From positions 62,001-126,000 of the forward strand of contig NZ_WQHX01000006.1 of NCBI RefSeq assembly GCF_013035425.1: DNA of 64,000 nt. Direction: 5' to 3'. The notes beneath the pieces are model-generated. The model did not search any database, was not told the origin of the DNA, and saw only the letters and a program-made list of their open reading frames with translations. This DNA is from Ruegeria arenilitoris. Its GTDB lineage: Bacteria; Pseudomonadota; Alphaproteobacteria; Rhodobacterales; Rhodobacteraceae. The position numbers were made by a program, and so were the translations under genes. Of the stretch, positions 50,419 to 59,643 are shown piece after piece; the stretch's first letter is position 1, and every line of letters starts with the position of its first letter.

Positions 50419-52505
50419 TGATAAGAACTTGGTCGCTTCATGACGACCGACAATCTTTGGTGCTCGCCGCACATCGCGAGCACCTACCGGAGGTCGTCTA
50501 TTTCGGACCCCGTTTGCCAGAAGCGGAAAGTTCCGAAACTCTATTCAAGGCGTACGGGTTGGATGTTACTGGCGGAATGCTGGATGCCAACCCAGAATTA
50601 TCAATTTGCCCCGAAGCCACGCGCAGCTTCCCCGGGCAGCCTGGGCTAATCATCCGGGATGGCGACGGTACGCCGTTGCTTCCCAAGTTCTGTTATGAAT
50701 GCGAAGAGGTAACGGAACGGGACATTGTACTGACTTATCGAGATGAAACTGATCGCTTGACCTATCAGGCGCGCTTTTCGATCGACCCCAAAACGCATAT
50801 CATTGAAGCGCAGGCAATACTTGAAGCAGATCGCCCCGTTCTTCTCCACTGGCTTAGCGCACCGGTATTTCCGGCTCCACAACTGTCCGATGAAATGCTC
50901 GATTTTGCCGGAAGATGGTGCGGCGAATTCCAAATGAATAGCACCGCATGGTCGCCCGGTATCAGATATCGTGAGAACCGTACTGGACGAACAGGGCACG
51001 AACATTTCCCCGGTTTGATAATTCCTGTGCGGGGCGCAACCAATGCGCAAGGTCAAGCGTATGGTTTTCATTTTGGTTGGTCCGGCGGTCACCGAATGGT
51101 TGCTGAGGAACTGCCAGACGGTCGACGCCAGATTCAGTTCGGGCAAGCTGCCCGGATGGAACGCGAGGCAATGACGAGGTTTGAAACCGCACCGCTTTAT
51201 GCGGTGTTCTCGAATGACGGGATCAATGGCTGTGCCGTGGCATTTCAGCGCCACGTACGGGACCGAGTTGTAAGCTTTCCAAAACCAGAAAACCCCCGTC
51301 CAGTTCATTACAACTGCTGGGAGGCCGTTTACTTCAATCATAACCTGCCAGAGCTGAAGGATATTGCTGAACGCGCCGCGGATCTTGGGGCCGAACGGTT
51401 TGTGTTGGACGATGGCTGGTTTGGTCAGCGCGATGATGACACCTCTTCCCTGAGCGACTGGGAAGTCGACCCTCGTAAGTATCCAGAGGGTTTGGATCCG
51501 CTGATCACACATGTCCATGAACTGGGCATGACGTTTGGTATTTGGTTTGAACCCGAAATGATCAACCCTGACAGTTCGATCCACCGGGCCCATCCGGAAT
51601 GGGCGTTGGGAGGCGAAGATCAGATCCTGGGACGTCAGCAAAAGGCATTGAATATGGCCTTGCCCGAAGTTCGTCAGTTTCTTTACGAACGGATGGCAGC
51701 GATTCTCTCTGCGCACGACATTGACTACATCAAATGGGATCACAACCGCGTTTTGCCGATGCCCGACGCCGCACAAACGCGCGGGTCATACGCTTTGATC
51801 GACCGATTGCGGACAGATTTCCCGAATGTTGAGATAGAAAGTTGCGCTTCGGGCGGCGGGCGTATTGATTTTGGGATACTCAAGCGCACTCAGCGTGTGT
51901 GGCTGAGCGATAGTAACGACGCATTGGAACGCCTGCGTATACAGCACAATGCGGCAATCTTTTTGCCGATGGCGGTTACCGGCAGCCATGTTGGGCCGCG
52001 CGTTTGCCACACTTCGGGAAGGGTTCTTGACATCCGTTTTCGTGCCTGGATTGCTGCACAGCGGCACATGGGTTTTGAGATGGATCCGCGCGAACTGACC
52101 AATGAAGAAGCTCAGGTCCTGCGTGAAGTAACAATGTGGTGGAAGGCCAACCGCGACTGGCTATATCACGCCGATATTTTGCGGTTGGACACTCCTGATC
52201 CGGCTGTCATTGCTGAACAACAACAGGCGAACGATGGCTCTCGTTTTGTGGTTTTTGCCGGAAAGGCAGATACTTCGGCCCAGATCGCACCTCGACCGTT
52301 ACGCCTGACCCGATTGGAACCAGACGCACTTTATCAAGTTGGGTTGCGACGCACTGCCGAGGCACCTCCGACGTTGTCGCGCGGCAACCCGGTACTAAAG
52401 CAACAACCGGTCACGCTGAGCGGACAATATCTAATGAACTATGGGCTAACGTTGCCGTGGAGTTTTCCACAAAGCATCTGGGTCATCGAAGGTAAAAAGC
52501 TATGA
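50418..52505 (+). CDS. Alpha-galactosidase, GH36
   Basis: 695 residues of the usual GH36 layout: N-terminal beta-supersandwich (about 1-290), catalytic barrel (about 300-600) and C-terminal beta domain. Nucleophile D441 (YIKWDHNR) and acid/base D498 (WLSDSND) are present, as are the substrate motifs VLDDGWFGQRDDD and ESCASGGGRIDFG. No signal peptide, so it is cytoplasmic and acts on imported substrates, releasing galactose from alpha-galactosides such as melibiose, raffinose sugars or galactosylglycerol (floridoside). Which of these is not visible from sequence. Confidence 0.95.
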   Translation: MIRTWSLHDDRQSLVLAAHREHLPEVVYFGPRLPEAESSETLFKAYGLDVTGGMLDANPELSICPEATRSFPGQPGLIIRDGDGTPLLPKFCYECEEVTERDIVLTYRDETDRLTYQARFSIDPKTHIIEAQAILEADRPVLLHWLSAPVFPAPQLSDEMLDFAGRWCGEFQMNSTAWSPGIRYRENRTGRTGHEHFPGLIIPVRGATNAQGQAYGFHFGWSGGHRMVAEELPDGRRQIQFGQAARMEREAMTRFETAPLYAVFSNDGINGCAVAFQRHVRDRVVSFPKPENPRPVHYNCWEAVYFNHNLPELKDIAERAADLGAERFVLDDGWFGQRDDDTSSLSDWEVDPRKYPEGLDPLITHVHELGMTFGIWFEPEMINPDSSIHRAHPEWALGGEDQILGRQQKALNMALPEVRQFLYERMAAILSAHDIDYIKWDHNRVLPMPDAAQTRGSYALIDRLRTDFPNVEIESCASGGGRIDFGILKRTQRVWLSDSNDALERLRIQHNAAIFLPMAVTGSHVGPRVCHTSGRVLDIRFRAWIAAQRHMGFEMDPRELTNEEAQVLREVTMWWKANRDWLYHADILRLDTPDPAVIAEQQQANDGSRFVVFAGKADTSAQIAPRPLRLTRLEPDALYQVGLRRTAEAPPTLSRGNPVLKQQPVTLSGQYLMNYGLTLPWSFPQSIWVIEGKKL

Positions 52506-52582
52506 GAATGAAAACAACCAGAACGCGAGCCTCTATCTTTCGGTCACCACATACGCCCGCCATCAAAAGGAGAGAGCTATAA

Positions 52583-53350
52583 ATGGAACAACCTGCGACT
52601 TTCCACGACCTCGAGGGCGCATCTGTCTACATCACCGGCGGCGGATCCGGTGTCGGAGCAGCCCTGACTGATGGGTTCCTAGCGCAAGGCGCCAACGTTG
52701 CGTTTATTGGACGTTCCGATGCCAGTGCGTTCGTTGAAGAAATGCGCGATAAGCATGGCCGGACACCTTTGTTTCTACAGGGAGACATGACCGATACAGA
52801 GCTGCTGCGTGCTACAATGGTTAAGGCTGCCGAGGCGCATGGCCCAATCAATGTGCTGATCAACAATGCTGCCAACGACCAACGTCACACGCTCGAGGAA
52901 ACTACACCTGAGTTCTGGGACTGGATGATCGAAGTCAATCTCAAGGCCTATTTTTTTGCCTGTCAGGAAGCCGCACGCCAAATGCGGGACAAAGGTGGAG
53001 CAATCGTCAATTTCAGTTCAATAAGCTATATGATGGGAAATGCGGGTTATCCAATTTACGCGACGTCGAATGCTGGCATAACTGGTTTAACGCGATCCCT
53101 TGCCAGGGAACTTGGGCCGCAACGCATCCGTGTTAATGCACTGGCTCCTGGCTGGGTATTGACGCAAAAACAGATGGACAAATGGGCCACGCCCGAAGGT
53201 TTGGCAGCCCATTTGGAACGGCAGTGTTTGAAAGAATACCTGACGCCTGAAGACATGATTGCACCAACGCTGTTTCTTGCTTCAAACGCAAGCCGAGCCA
53301 TGACCGGACAGTGCATGGCGGTCGACGGCGGCGTTGTAGTATCAGGATAA
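52583..53350 (+). CDS. Short-chain dehydrogenase, possibly galactose dehydrogenase, with Lys to Asn in the YxxxK motif
   Basis: 255-residue classical SDR: cofactor motif TGGGSGVG (about 18-25), NNAA, structural N119, catalytic S146 and Y159. The fourth residue of the catalytic tetrad, normally Lys in YxxxK, is Asn163 (YATSN; codon AAT at 53069-53071). One base change would explain it. The gene is between the alpha-galactosidase and dgoK genes, so galactose 1-dehydrogenase, the first step of the DeLey-Doudoroff route, is the natural guess. Whether it is active without the Lys is doubtful. Strong ribosome site AAAAGGAGAGAG. Confidence 0.85.
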   Translation: MEQPATFHDLEGASVYITGGGSGVGAALTDGFLAQGANVAFIGRSDASAFVEEMRDKHGRTPLFLQGDMTDTELLRATMVKAAEAHGPINVLINNAANDQRHTLEETTPEFWDWMIEVNLKAYFFACQEAARQMRDKGGAIVNFSSISYMMGNAGYPIYATSNAGITGLTRSLARELGPQRIRVNALAPGWVLTQKQMDKWATPEGLAAHLERQCLKEYLTPEDMIAPTLFLASNASRAMTGQCMAVDGGVVVSG

Positions 53351-53354
53351 GTCG

Positions 53355-54248
53355 ATGAAAACAGAATGGATTGCCGTCGATTGGGGAACTTCCCACTTGC
53401 GCGCCTGGGCGATGCAGGGCGAGACCGTTTTGGATCATGTGCAATCTGAATGCGGTATGGCGCGGGTCGAAAAGGGGCGTTTCGAGGCCGCATTGTTAAG
53501 CATCACCGACAGCTGGTTGGGCTCAACGCCCACCGATGTTGTTGCCTGTGGAATGGTAGGTGCGCGACAAGGGTGGGTCGAGGCCCCTTATTCTGCAGTT
53601 CCCTCTGCTCCGATACCAAATATGCCAATTCGGGTGCCTGACACCGATCCACGGGTCAGAGCATTTGTTGTTCCGGGGCTGAAACAGAACTCCCCTCCGG
53701 ATGTTATGCGTGGTGAGGAAACCCAGATTGCCGGTTTCCTGGGAAAGCATCCCAACTGGGACGGAGTGGTCTGCCTGCCAGGCACCCATACGAAATGGGC
53801 ACAAGTCAGTGCGGGTGAAGTCATCAGTTTCCGCACATTTATGACAGGAGAAATTTTCGACCTGTTATGCAGCCAATCAGTCTTGAAACACTCGACCAGC
53901 GACGGATGGGATGATGCCGCTTTCTCAGATGCTGTGGAAGATGGGTTGTCAAAGCCAGAACAGCTAGCCGCGCGTCTGTTCAGTTTGCGGGCAGCTGATT
54001 TGTTGCATGGGCAGGATACGGGAACCGCCAGGGCAAGATTATCAGGACAACTGATCGGAGCCGAGCTTGCCGCAACCCGCCCCTATTGGCTGGGCCAGCA
54101 ATTGGCAATCATTGGGTCGGATGCACTGATTGATATTTATGCCAAAGCACTGCAACAGCAAGGTGCCGCAGTTGAAACCGCCAACGCCACAATGGTCACG
54201 CTTGCCGGTTTAAGCTTGGCCCGCAATTTAACGAGGCAAACCGTATGA
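53355..54248 (+). CDS. dgoK: 2-dehydro-3-deoxygalactonokinase
   Basis: 297 residues of the DgoK family: IAVDWGTSHLRAW at the start, GMVGARQGWVEAPY, CLPGTHTKWAQV and FMTGEIFDLL. It phosphorylates 2-dehydro-3-deoxygalactonate with ATP to the 6-phosphate. Four bases after the SDR and overlapping dgoA by ATGA. Confidence 0.94.
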   Translation: MKTEWIAVDWGTSHLRAWAMQGETVLDHVQSECGMARVEKGRFEAALLSITDSWLGSTPTDVVACGMVGARQGWVEAPYSAVPSAPIPNMPIRVPDTDPRVRAFVVPGLKQNSPPDVMRGEETQIAGFLGKHPNWDGVVCLPGTHTKWAQVSAGEVISFRTFMTGEIFDLLCSQSVLKHSTSDGWDDAAFSDAVEDGLSKPEQLAARLFSLRAADLLHGQDTGTARARLSGQLIGAELAATRPYWLGQQLAIIGSDALIDIYAKALQQQGAAVETANATMVTLAGLSLARNLTRQTV

Positions 54249-54847
54249 GCCGACCAATAATTGCAATTCTGCGTGGCCTCACTCCGTCAGAGTCCGAAGC
54301 CGCGGGCCGCGCCCTGATCGAGGCTGGCATCGACCGGATCGAAGTTCCATTGAACTCGCCTGACCCGTTGAGCAGCATTGGTATTTTGTCCCGCAATTTT
54401 GGGGACCAAGCCTTGATTGGAGCCGGGACCGTTTTGACCAGCGATCAGGTCGATGCCGTGGCCAAAGCAGGTGGCAAACTGATAGTTTCGCCCAACTGTG
54501 ATACCGACGTTATCGGGCGCGCCGTCGAGTTAAACCTCCAAAGCTGGCCGGGAATTTTTACACCGACCGAGGCTTTTGCCGCGCTACAAGCGGGGGCAAC
54601 CGGCTTAAAGCTGTTCCCGGGTACAATGGCCGGACCTGGGGGGTTAGCCGCCATCCGCGCCGTGTTACCTGCCGACACTCAAGTTTTTGCCGTTGGCGGC
54701 GCAGGCCCAGAAAATTTTGGTGAATGGATAAAGGCTAGCGCTGACGGATTCGGCATTGGCTCGGCCCTATACAAGCCAGGTATGTCGCCCAAAGAGATCG
54801 GCGAACGTGCCCGACAGATCGTTTCAGCATATGACGAGGCAATTTAG
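54245..54847 (+). CDS. dgoA: 2-dehydro-3-deoxy-6-phosphogalactonate aldolase
   Basis: 200 residues, class I aldolase: Glu in IEVPLNSP (E33) and Schiff-base K122 (GLKLFPG). Splits KDPGal into pyruvate and glyceraldehyde-3-phosphate. The GxVPLNSP motif is that of the galactonate rather than the gluconate enzyme. Overlaps dgoK (ATGA) and the lactonase gene (TAGTG). Confidence 0.93.
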   Translation: MSRPIIAILRGLTPSESEAAGRALIEAGIDRIEVPLNSPDPLSSIGILSRNFGDQALIGAGTVLTSDQVDAVAKAGGKLIVSPNCDTDVIGRAVELNLQSWPGIFTPTEAFAALQAGATGLKLFPGTMAGPGGLAAIRAVLPADTQVFAVGGAGPENFGEWIKASADGFGIGSALYKPGMSPKEIGERARQIVSAYDEAI

Positions 54848-55707
54848 TGAGCCGCGTCTACGACGATCGACCCTGCGAGCTGGGCGAAGGACCTCTTTGG
54901 CATCCAGAACGGCAACAGCTATTCTGGTTCGATATCGCGACCAAACGGATGTTAAGCCGAGAAGGAGCGAACCCAAAATGCTGGAAATTTGACGAGTACG
55001 TTTCTGCCGCAGGCTGGGTGGATCGGAATACACTGCTGATAGCATCGGAAACCGGCCTTTGGCGATTTGGTTTAGAAAATGGTCAAAAAAGTCAAATCGT
55101 TGAAATTGAGACAGACAATCCGACAACCCGCTCCAATGATGGGCGAGCAGATCCATGGGGCGGGTTCTGGATTGGAACTATGGGCAAACAAGCTGAGCCG
55201 AGCGCAGGAGCGATATATCGATTTTGGCACGGCGAACTGCGTCAATTAGTTTCGGACGTGACAATTTCCAATGCGATCTGTTTTGCGCCAGACCGTTCGT
55301 GCGCTTATTTCTGCGATACGTTCACCAAACAGGTTATGAGGTGGACGCTTGACCCAGAAACAGGATGGCCCGTGGGCGACAGCCACCTTTTTCTGGACCT
55401 TCGGGATGACGGTCTGAACCCTGACGGTGCCGTCGTTGACGCGAACGGAAACATCTGGATCGCTCAGTGGGGTGCGGGTCGCGTCGCCGCGTACGATGTT
55501 AATGGACTCTTTATTCGGGCGGTATCAGTTGATGCGCAGCATCCCTCGTGCCCCGGATTTGGCGGTCCTGACCTGACGACACTGTTCTGCACGACAGCCC
55601 GTGAAGGGCTGAGTACGGATGCCATCAAAATACAACCTTCCAACGGGATGACCTTCTTGAAACAAGACGTCGCCCGGGGTCAAGCGGAACACAGAGTTAT
55701 CATATGA
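54847..55707 (+). CDS. SMP-30/gluconolactonase family lactonase
   Basis: 286-residue six-bladed beta-propeller lactonase: metal residues in CELGEGPLWHP, NDGRADPWGGFWIGTM and NPDGAVVDANGNIWIAQWG. It would open galactonolactone made by galactose dehydrogenation. Starts with GTG that overlaps the dgoA stop by 1 nt; its own stop overlaps the GH42 start (ATGA). Confidence 0.9.
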   Translation: MSRVYDDRPCELGEGPLWHPERQQLFWFDIATKRMLSREGANPKCWKFDEYVSAAGWVDRNTLLIASETGLWRFGLENGQKSQIVEIETDNPTTRSNDGRADPWGGFWIGTMGKQAEPSAGAIYRFWHGELRQLVSDVTISNAICFAPDRSCAYFCDTFTKQVMRWTLDPETGWPVGDSHLFLDLRDDGLNPDGAVVDANGNIWIAQWGAGRVAAYDVNGLFIRAVSVDAQHPSCPGFGGPDLTTLFCTTAREGLSTDAIKIQPSNGMTFLKQDVARGQAEHRVII

Positions 55708-57623
55708 AACCGGAACTTGGCGTTTGCTATTATCCCGAACATTGGCCCGAGGAGATGTGGGTCAAAGATGCAGCAAAGATGGTGCAGTCTGGCCTGACAT
55801 GGGTTCGCATGGGCGAATTTGGTTGGAGCCGGATGGAACCTGCGCCGGGCGACCTGCAATTCGGATGGCTGGATCGAGCGGTCGAGACATTGGGAAAGGC
55901 CGGTCTCAAGGTTGTCATGGGTACACCGACAGCGACACCGCCGCGCTGGATGCTGGATAAACACCCCGACATGCTAGCCGTCGATGCGCAGGGAAACCCC
56001 CGCAAATTTGGATCGCGCCGCCATTACTGTTTCAGCCACCACGGTTATATCGAAGAGTGTGCGCGGATAGCTGGTATAATGGGCGAGCGTTATGGCCAGA
56101 ACCCACATGTTGCTGCATGGCAGATCGACAATGAATACGGCTGTCACGACACAACAATCAGCTATAGCGCCGCCGCGTTAAACGCATTCCGCCGTTGGTT
56201 GGCAGACCATTATGGAACAATAGAAGCACTGAATTTTGCGTGGGGGAACGTATTTTGGTCAATGGAATACAGCAGTTTTGAGCAGATCGAACTGCCCAAC
56301 TTAACAGTGACCGAACCTAACCCGGCCCATGCGTTGGCTTTCAAGCGTTTCAGTTCGGATCAGGTGGCGGCGTTTAACAAAGCGCAGTGTGATGTTCTGC
56401 GGAAATTCACAAAAGCGCCGCTGCTCCACAACTACATGGGACGCGTTTTGGATTTCGATCATTACAAAGTCGGCGAAGACTTGGACATTGCCACTTGGGA
56501 TAGTTATCCCATTGGATTTCTTTCAGACCGCTTGGAAGCCCACAGCGAGCATAAAACAGTGTACCTGCAACAAGGCGACCCAGATATGCAGGCATTCCAT
56601 CACGACCTTTATCGCTCTGTGGGGCGCGGGCGCTGGTGGGTCATGGAACAACAGCCCGGACCTGTAAACTGGGCACCATATAATCCGGCGCCATTGCCCG
56701 GTATGGTTAGACTTTGGTCTTTGGAGGCGGTCGCCCATGGAGCGGAAGTCGTAAGCTATTTCCGCTGGCGCCAGGCGCCCATGGCACAGGAGCAGATGCA
56801 TGCAGGGCTACTGACTCCTTATAACCGTGCAGCCCCGGCTCTGAGTGAGGTGCGCCAAACTGCAGACGAACTGGCCGAGCTGGGTGAGGTTGAACAGAAA
56901 CAGGCACAGGTTGCAATCGTGTTAGACTATGCATCGAATTGGGCTTGGGAGACACAACCACAGGGCGGTGGGTTCGATTATTTCCAGCTTGTCTTCTCCG
57001 CATATCGTTCTTTACGAAAGGCGGGTTTATCGGTGGATTTTATACCACCGGATATTACTCCCCATGGCGCGTATAATTTGATCCTAGCGCCCGGGTTGGC
57101 CACACTGAATGACGAATTAGTCAAGCGTTTAACCAGTGTGTGCAATCTTGGCATTTTGGGACCCCGCACAGGAGCCATTACCAAGGATTTCCAGATTCCT
57201 GATCGCGGTCGGCCAGGTGTCGATTGTTTGGACTGCCAAGTGGAATTGGTCGAGACCCTGCCCCCCAACATTTCCCGTGCCGTTCAGGGCGGTGGAGCAA
57301 TGCAACATTGGGTGGAACGTCTGTCCGGATCGGCCCGGGATTTACTTTGCTTTGAGGACGGCACTTCCGCTTTAAAAGAAGGCGGTGGCCTTTGGTATTT
57401 GGCCGGCAATCCGGATGACGCGTTGTGGGACCGCGTCATCAATCTGGCCGCCCAAAATTCAGGCCTGACCCTGCACCAAATGCCGGAAGGGTTAAGGCGA
57501 CGGGAAACGTCAGACACAGTTTTCTTGACGAATTACAACGCGCACCCCGTCGAATGGCATGGACAAATCATTAACGGTTGCGATGTCGCGATCATTAAGC
57601 CAGAATCTCATGATCCTGCCTGA
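55704..57623 (+). CDS. Beta-galactosidase, GH42
   Basis: 639 residues: catalytic barrel (about 1-375) with acid/base E144 (WQIDNEYG) and nucleophile E315 (VMEQQPGPVNW), a trimerisation domain (about 385-575) and a short C-terminal domain. Conserved start LGVCYYPEHWPEEMW. No signal peptide, hence cytoplasmic. It releases galactose from beta-galactosides after import. Having GH36 and GH42 in one operon means both anomers can be used. Confidence 0.95.
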   Translation: MKPELGVCYYPEHWPEEMWVKDAAKMVQSGLTWVRMGEFGWSRMEPAPGDLQFGWLDRAVETLGKAGLKVVMGTPTATPPRWMLDKHPDMLAVDAQGNPRKFGSRRHYCFSHHGYIEECARIAGIMGERYGQNPHVAAWQIDNEYGCHDTTISYSAAALNAFRRWLADHYGTIEALNFAWGNVFWSMEYSSFEQIELPNLTVTEPNPAHALAFKRFSSDQVAAFNKAQCDVLRKFTKAPLLHNYMGRVLDFDHYKVGEDLDIATWDSYPIGFLSDRLEAHSEHKTVYLQQGDPDMQAFHHDLYRSVGRGRWWVMEQQPGPVNWAPYNPAPLPGMVRLWSLEAVAHGAEVVSYFRWRQAPMAQEQMHAGLLTPYNRAAPALSEVRQTADELAELGEVEQKQAQVAIVLDYASNWAWETQPQGGGFDYFQLVFSAYRSLRKAGLSVDFIPPDITPHGAYNLILAPGLATLNDELVKRLTSVCNLGILGPRTGAITKDFQIPDRGRPGVDCLDCQVELVETLPPNISRAVQGGGAMQHWVERLSGSARDLLCFEDGTSALKEGGGLWYLAGNPDDALWDRVINLAAQNSGLTLHQMPEGLRRRETSDTVFLTNYNAHPVEWHGQIINGCDVAIIKPESHDPA

Positions 57624-57713
57624 AAAGCGACGCGAACATCAAAAAATTTGATAACGCTAACATAAGCTGTTAGGGGCGGGTTTGCTGGTCTCGTTCACGA
57701 ACAGGTTTCATGC

Positions 57714-59606
57714 ATGAACTACACTCGTTCCGATTTCCCGGAGTCTTTCCTATTTGGTCTCTCGGCAAGCGAGCCTGGCGCTGAAACGCAGACCAAAGGA
57801 TTTGACAGCTTCCGGTTCCCGATCCACTGGCACGAGGTGCTGCCCAGGGGACGTGGGCAACCTGATGGTGTCGGCGTCGCCCGTGTTGAAAGACTGGTCG
57901 AAACGGTTCTAGAGCGAGGGATGCGACCTTGCGCGGTTCTCGACGCCACTCTGGTCCCATCGGAATTGGCTGATCTTGGCGGTTGGCGCAATCGCGATAC
58001 TGCGGATTGGTACGCCGATTTCAGCGAACTCGTAACGACAAAAATTGGGGACCGCCTGTTCAGCACGGTTTCGAAAGTATCCGCGGAAATAGCGACAAAG
58101 CAAGATAGCAGGTCGTTGGCCCGAACCTTGCATCATCGATTGTTGGCCAATGGCCGCGCCAATCGAGCTATGCGAAGCCTGGGCATGAGCAATTTGGGCG
58201 TCGAAATTGACTTACAAGAGCCCGGGCATGCCACGCTTCTCTCAGCCATTTTTAGTGGTAGCTACCCACAAGACTTCCGCGCCTCTCTTAGTGCACATCT
58301 TCCAACGGGATGGGAGCAGGATTTTTCCACCATCGCAACCCCCGTTGATTGGCTTGGAACCACGGTGCATGAACCCCGTGATCTGAAATCGCTTACGCCC
58401 TTGATTGCAGCGGAAACCCTAGACACAGCAATTTATGTTTCGGTTCTAGCGGAAAGTGAATCAGATCTTGTGAATCACGTTGACGCTATTCTCAGTTCAA
58501 GCGCATCGATGCCCATATCAGGGCTTTTCGTCCAAGCGGAAAATCAAGAAGTCCTTGAAGCGTTGCAAGCTGCATTAACATCAACGGAGCTTCCTGCGCC
58601 ATGGGTAAAACCCACGGGCACTGTTCACGACCATTGGAACCTCATCGCGGACGTCGGCGGCACCAATACCCGCCTGGGCATTTCCATCAACGGAACCTTG
58701 ACCGAGTTGCACAAATATCCGACCGGCACATTAGAGGACTTGCGCGAGGCACTAGTTGGTGTGCGAGAAAAGGTGGGGACAGCCCCCCACGCAGTAGTGG
58801 CAGCAGGCGCCGGGCCAGTTCATAATGGAACCATTCATTTGACCAACGCAAACCTAATGTTGTCCGAGGTCGAGCTTGCCCGCGCCACTGGCGCGGAAAG
58901 AACCTTTGTAATTAATGACTTCACCGCAGCCGCGTGGTCAGTCGCGGATATCAGCGACGCAGACGTCGCGGTTTTACAAGGCGCAAATACTCCTCCTGCC
59001 GGGACCCGCTTGGTTGTGGGTCCCGGCACCGGTTTGGGTGTAGGAGCTTTGCTGTATTCAGAGGGACGTTATCATACCGTGTCCGGGGAAGGCGGCCATA
59101 TGGGATTGTCACCGCGCCATCGAGGCGAAGTTGACGTTTTCGATGCGGCCAGACATATCGCTCCGGATTGTTTTTTTGACAACAGCCTCGCGCTGGAGGC
59201 CGAAATGTTCCTGAGTGGGACCGGTTTGCCTATTCTGTATCAGGCGGTGGGCGTGGTCGAAGGTCAGGTCAACAGTCAGGTTAAAAGTGCCAAGGATATT
59301 CTGCAAACCGCACAGGACGGAACCGACGCTTGCGCGGTTAAGGCTGCGCGCATTTTCACGGAACATCTTGGGGCGATAATGGGTGATCTCGCTGTGGCTC
59401 TGATCCCGGTCGGGGGCGTTTTTCTGGTTGGCGGTGTCGCTGAAAAAAACCGCTGGCTGTTTGGTCAGGATTTTCTGGATGCATTCAATGCAGGCGGACG
59501 ATTCAAAAAAATTCGACGTAGCATGAACCTTTACATTTCCGAGCAAAAAGAGTTTGGCATTGTTGGCGCTAACAACTTCTGCAAAAATGCGTTGGTGCAA
59601 AACTAG
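57714..59606 (+). CDS. Fusion of a degenerate GH1-like domain and a glucokinase
   Basis: 630 residues in two parts. Residues 1 to about 295 follow the outline of a GH1 beta-glucosidase, shortened: FPESFLFG, FRFPIHWHEVLPRGRG, GGWRNRDTADWYADFSELV, LHHRLLANGRANRAMR and the DFSTIATPVDWLG block. Where GH1 has TLNEP with the acid/base Glu, this protein has SKVSA (about 120-124). Where GH1 has ITENG, it has QAENQ (E276). So the glycosidase is almost surely inactive. Residues 307-630 are a Glk-family glucokinase: ADVGGTNTR, catalytic N401-D402 in NDFTAAAW, GPGTGLGVG, EGGH (459-462) and LSGTGLPILYQAV. The kinase half looks active and would phosphorylate glucose. Last large gene group of the galactoside operon, 90 bp after GH42. 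Confidence 0.88.
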   Translation: MNYTRSDFPESFLFGLSASEPGAETQTKGFDSFRFPIHWHEVLPRGRGQPDGVGVARVERLVETVLERGMRPCAVLDATLVPSELADLGGWRNRDTADWYADFSELVTTKIGDRLFSTVSKVSAEIATKQDSRSLARTLHHRLLANGRANRAMRSLGMSNLGVEIDLQEPGHATLLSAIFSGSYPQDFRASLSAHLPTGWEQDFSTIATPVDWLGTTVHEPRDLKSLTPLIAAETLDTAIYVSVLAESESDLVNHVDAILSSSASMPISGLFVQAENQEVLEALQAALTSTELPAPWVKPTGTVHDHWNLIADVGGTNTRLGISINGTLTELHKYPTGTLEDLREALVGVREKVGTAPHAVVAAGAGPVHNGTIHLTNANLMLSEVELARATGAERTFVINDFTAAAWSVADISDADVAVLQGANTPPAGTRLVVGPGTGLGVGALLYSEGRYHTVSGEGGHMGLSPRHRGEVDVFDAARHIAPDCFFDNSLALEAEMFLSGTGLPILYQAVGVVEGQVNSQVKSAKDILQTAQDGTDACAVKAARIFTEHLGAIMGDLAVALIPVGGVFLVGGVAEKNRWLFGQDFLDAFNAGGRFKKIRRSMNLYISEQKEFGIVGANNFCKNALVQN

Positions 59607-59643
59607 GGCCTCGTTCGGCCGATTTTGAGAAAGGGATTCCGAA

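Noticed and set aside
50646-51776. 376-residue minus-strand ORF inside the alpha-galactosidase gene
   Set aside because: It is an antisense shadow: the GH36 frame carries all catalytic motifs, and the minus frame has no recognisable domain or ribosome site.
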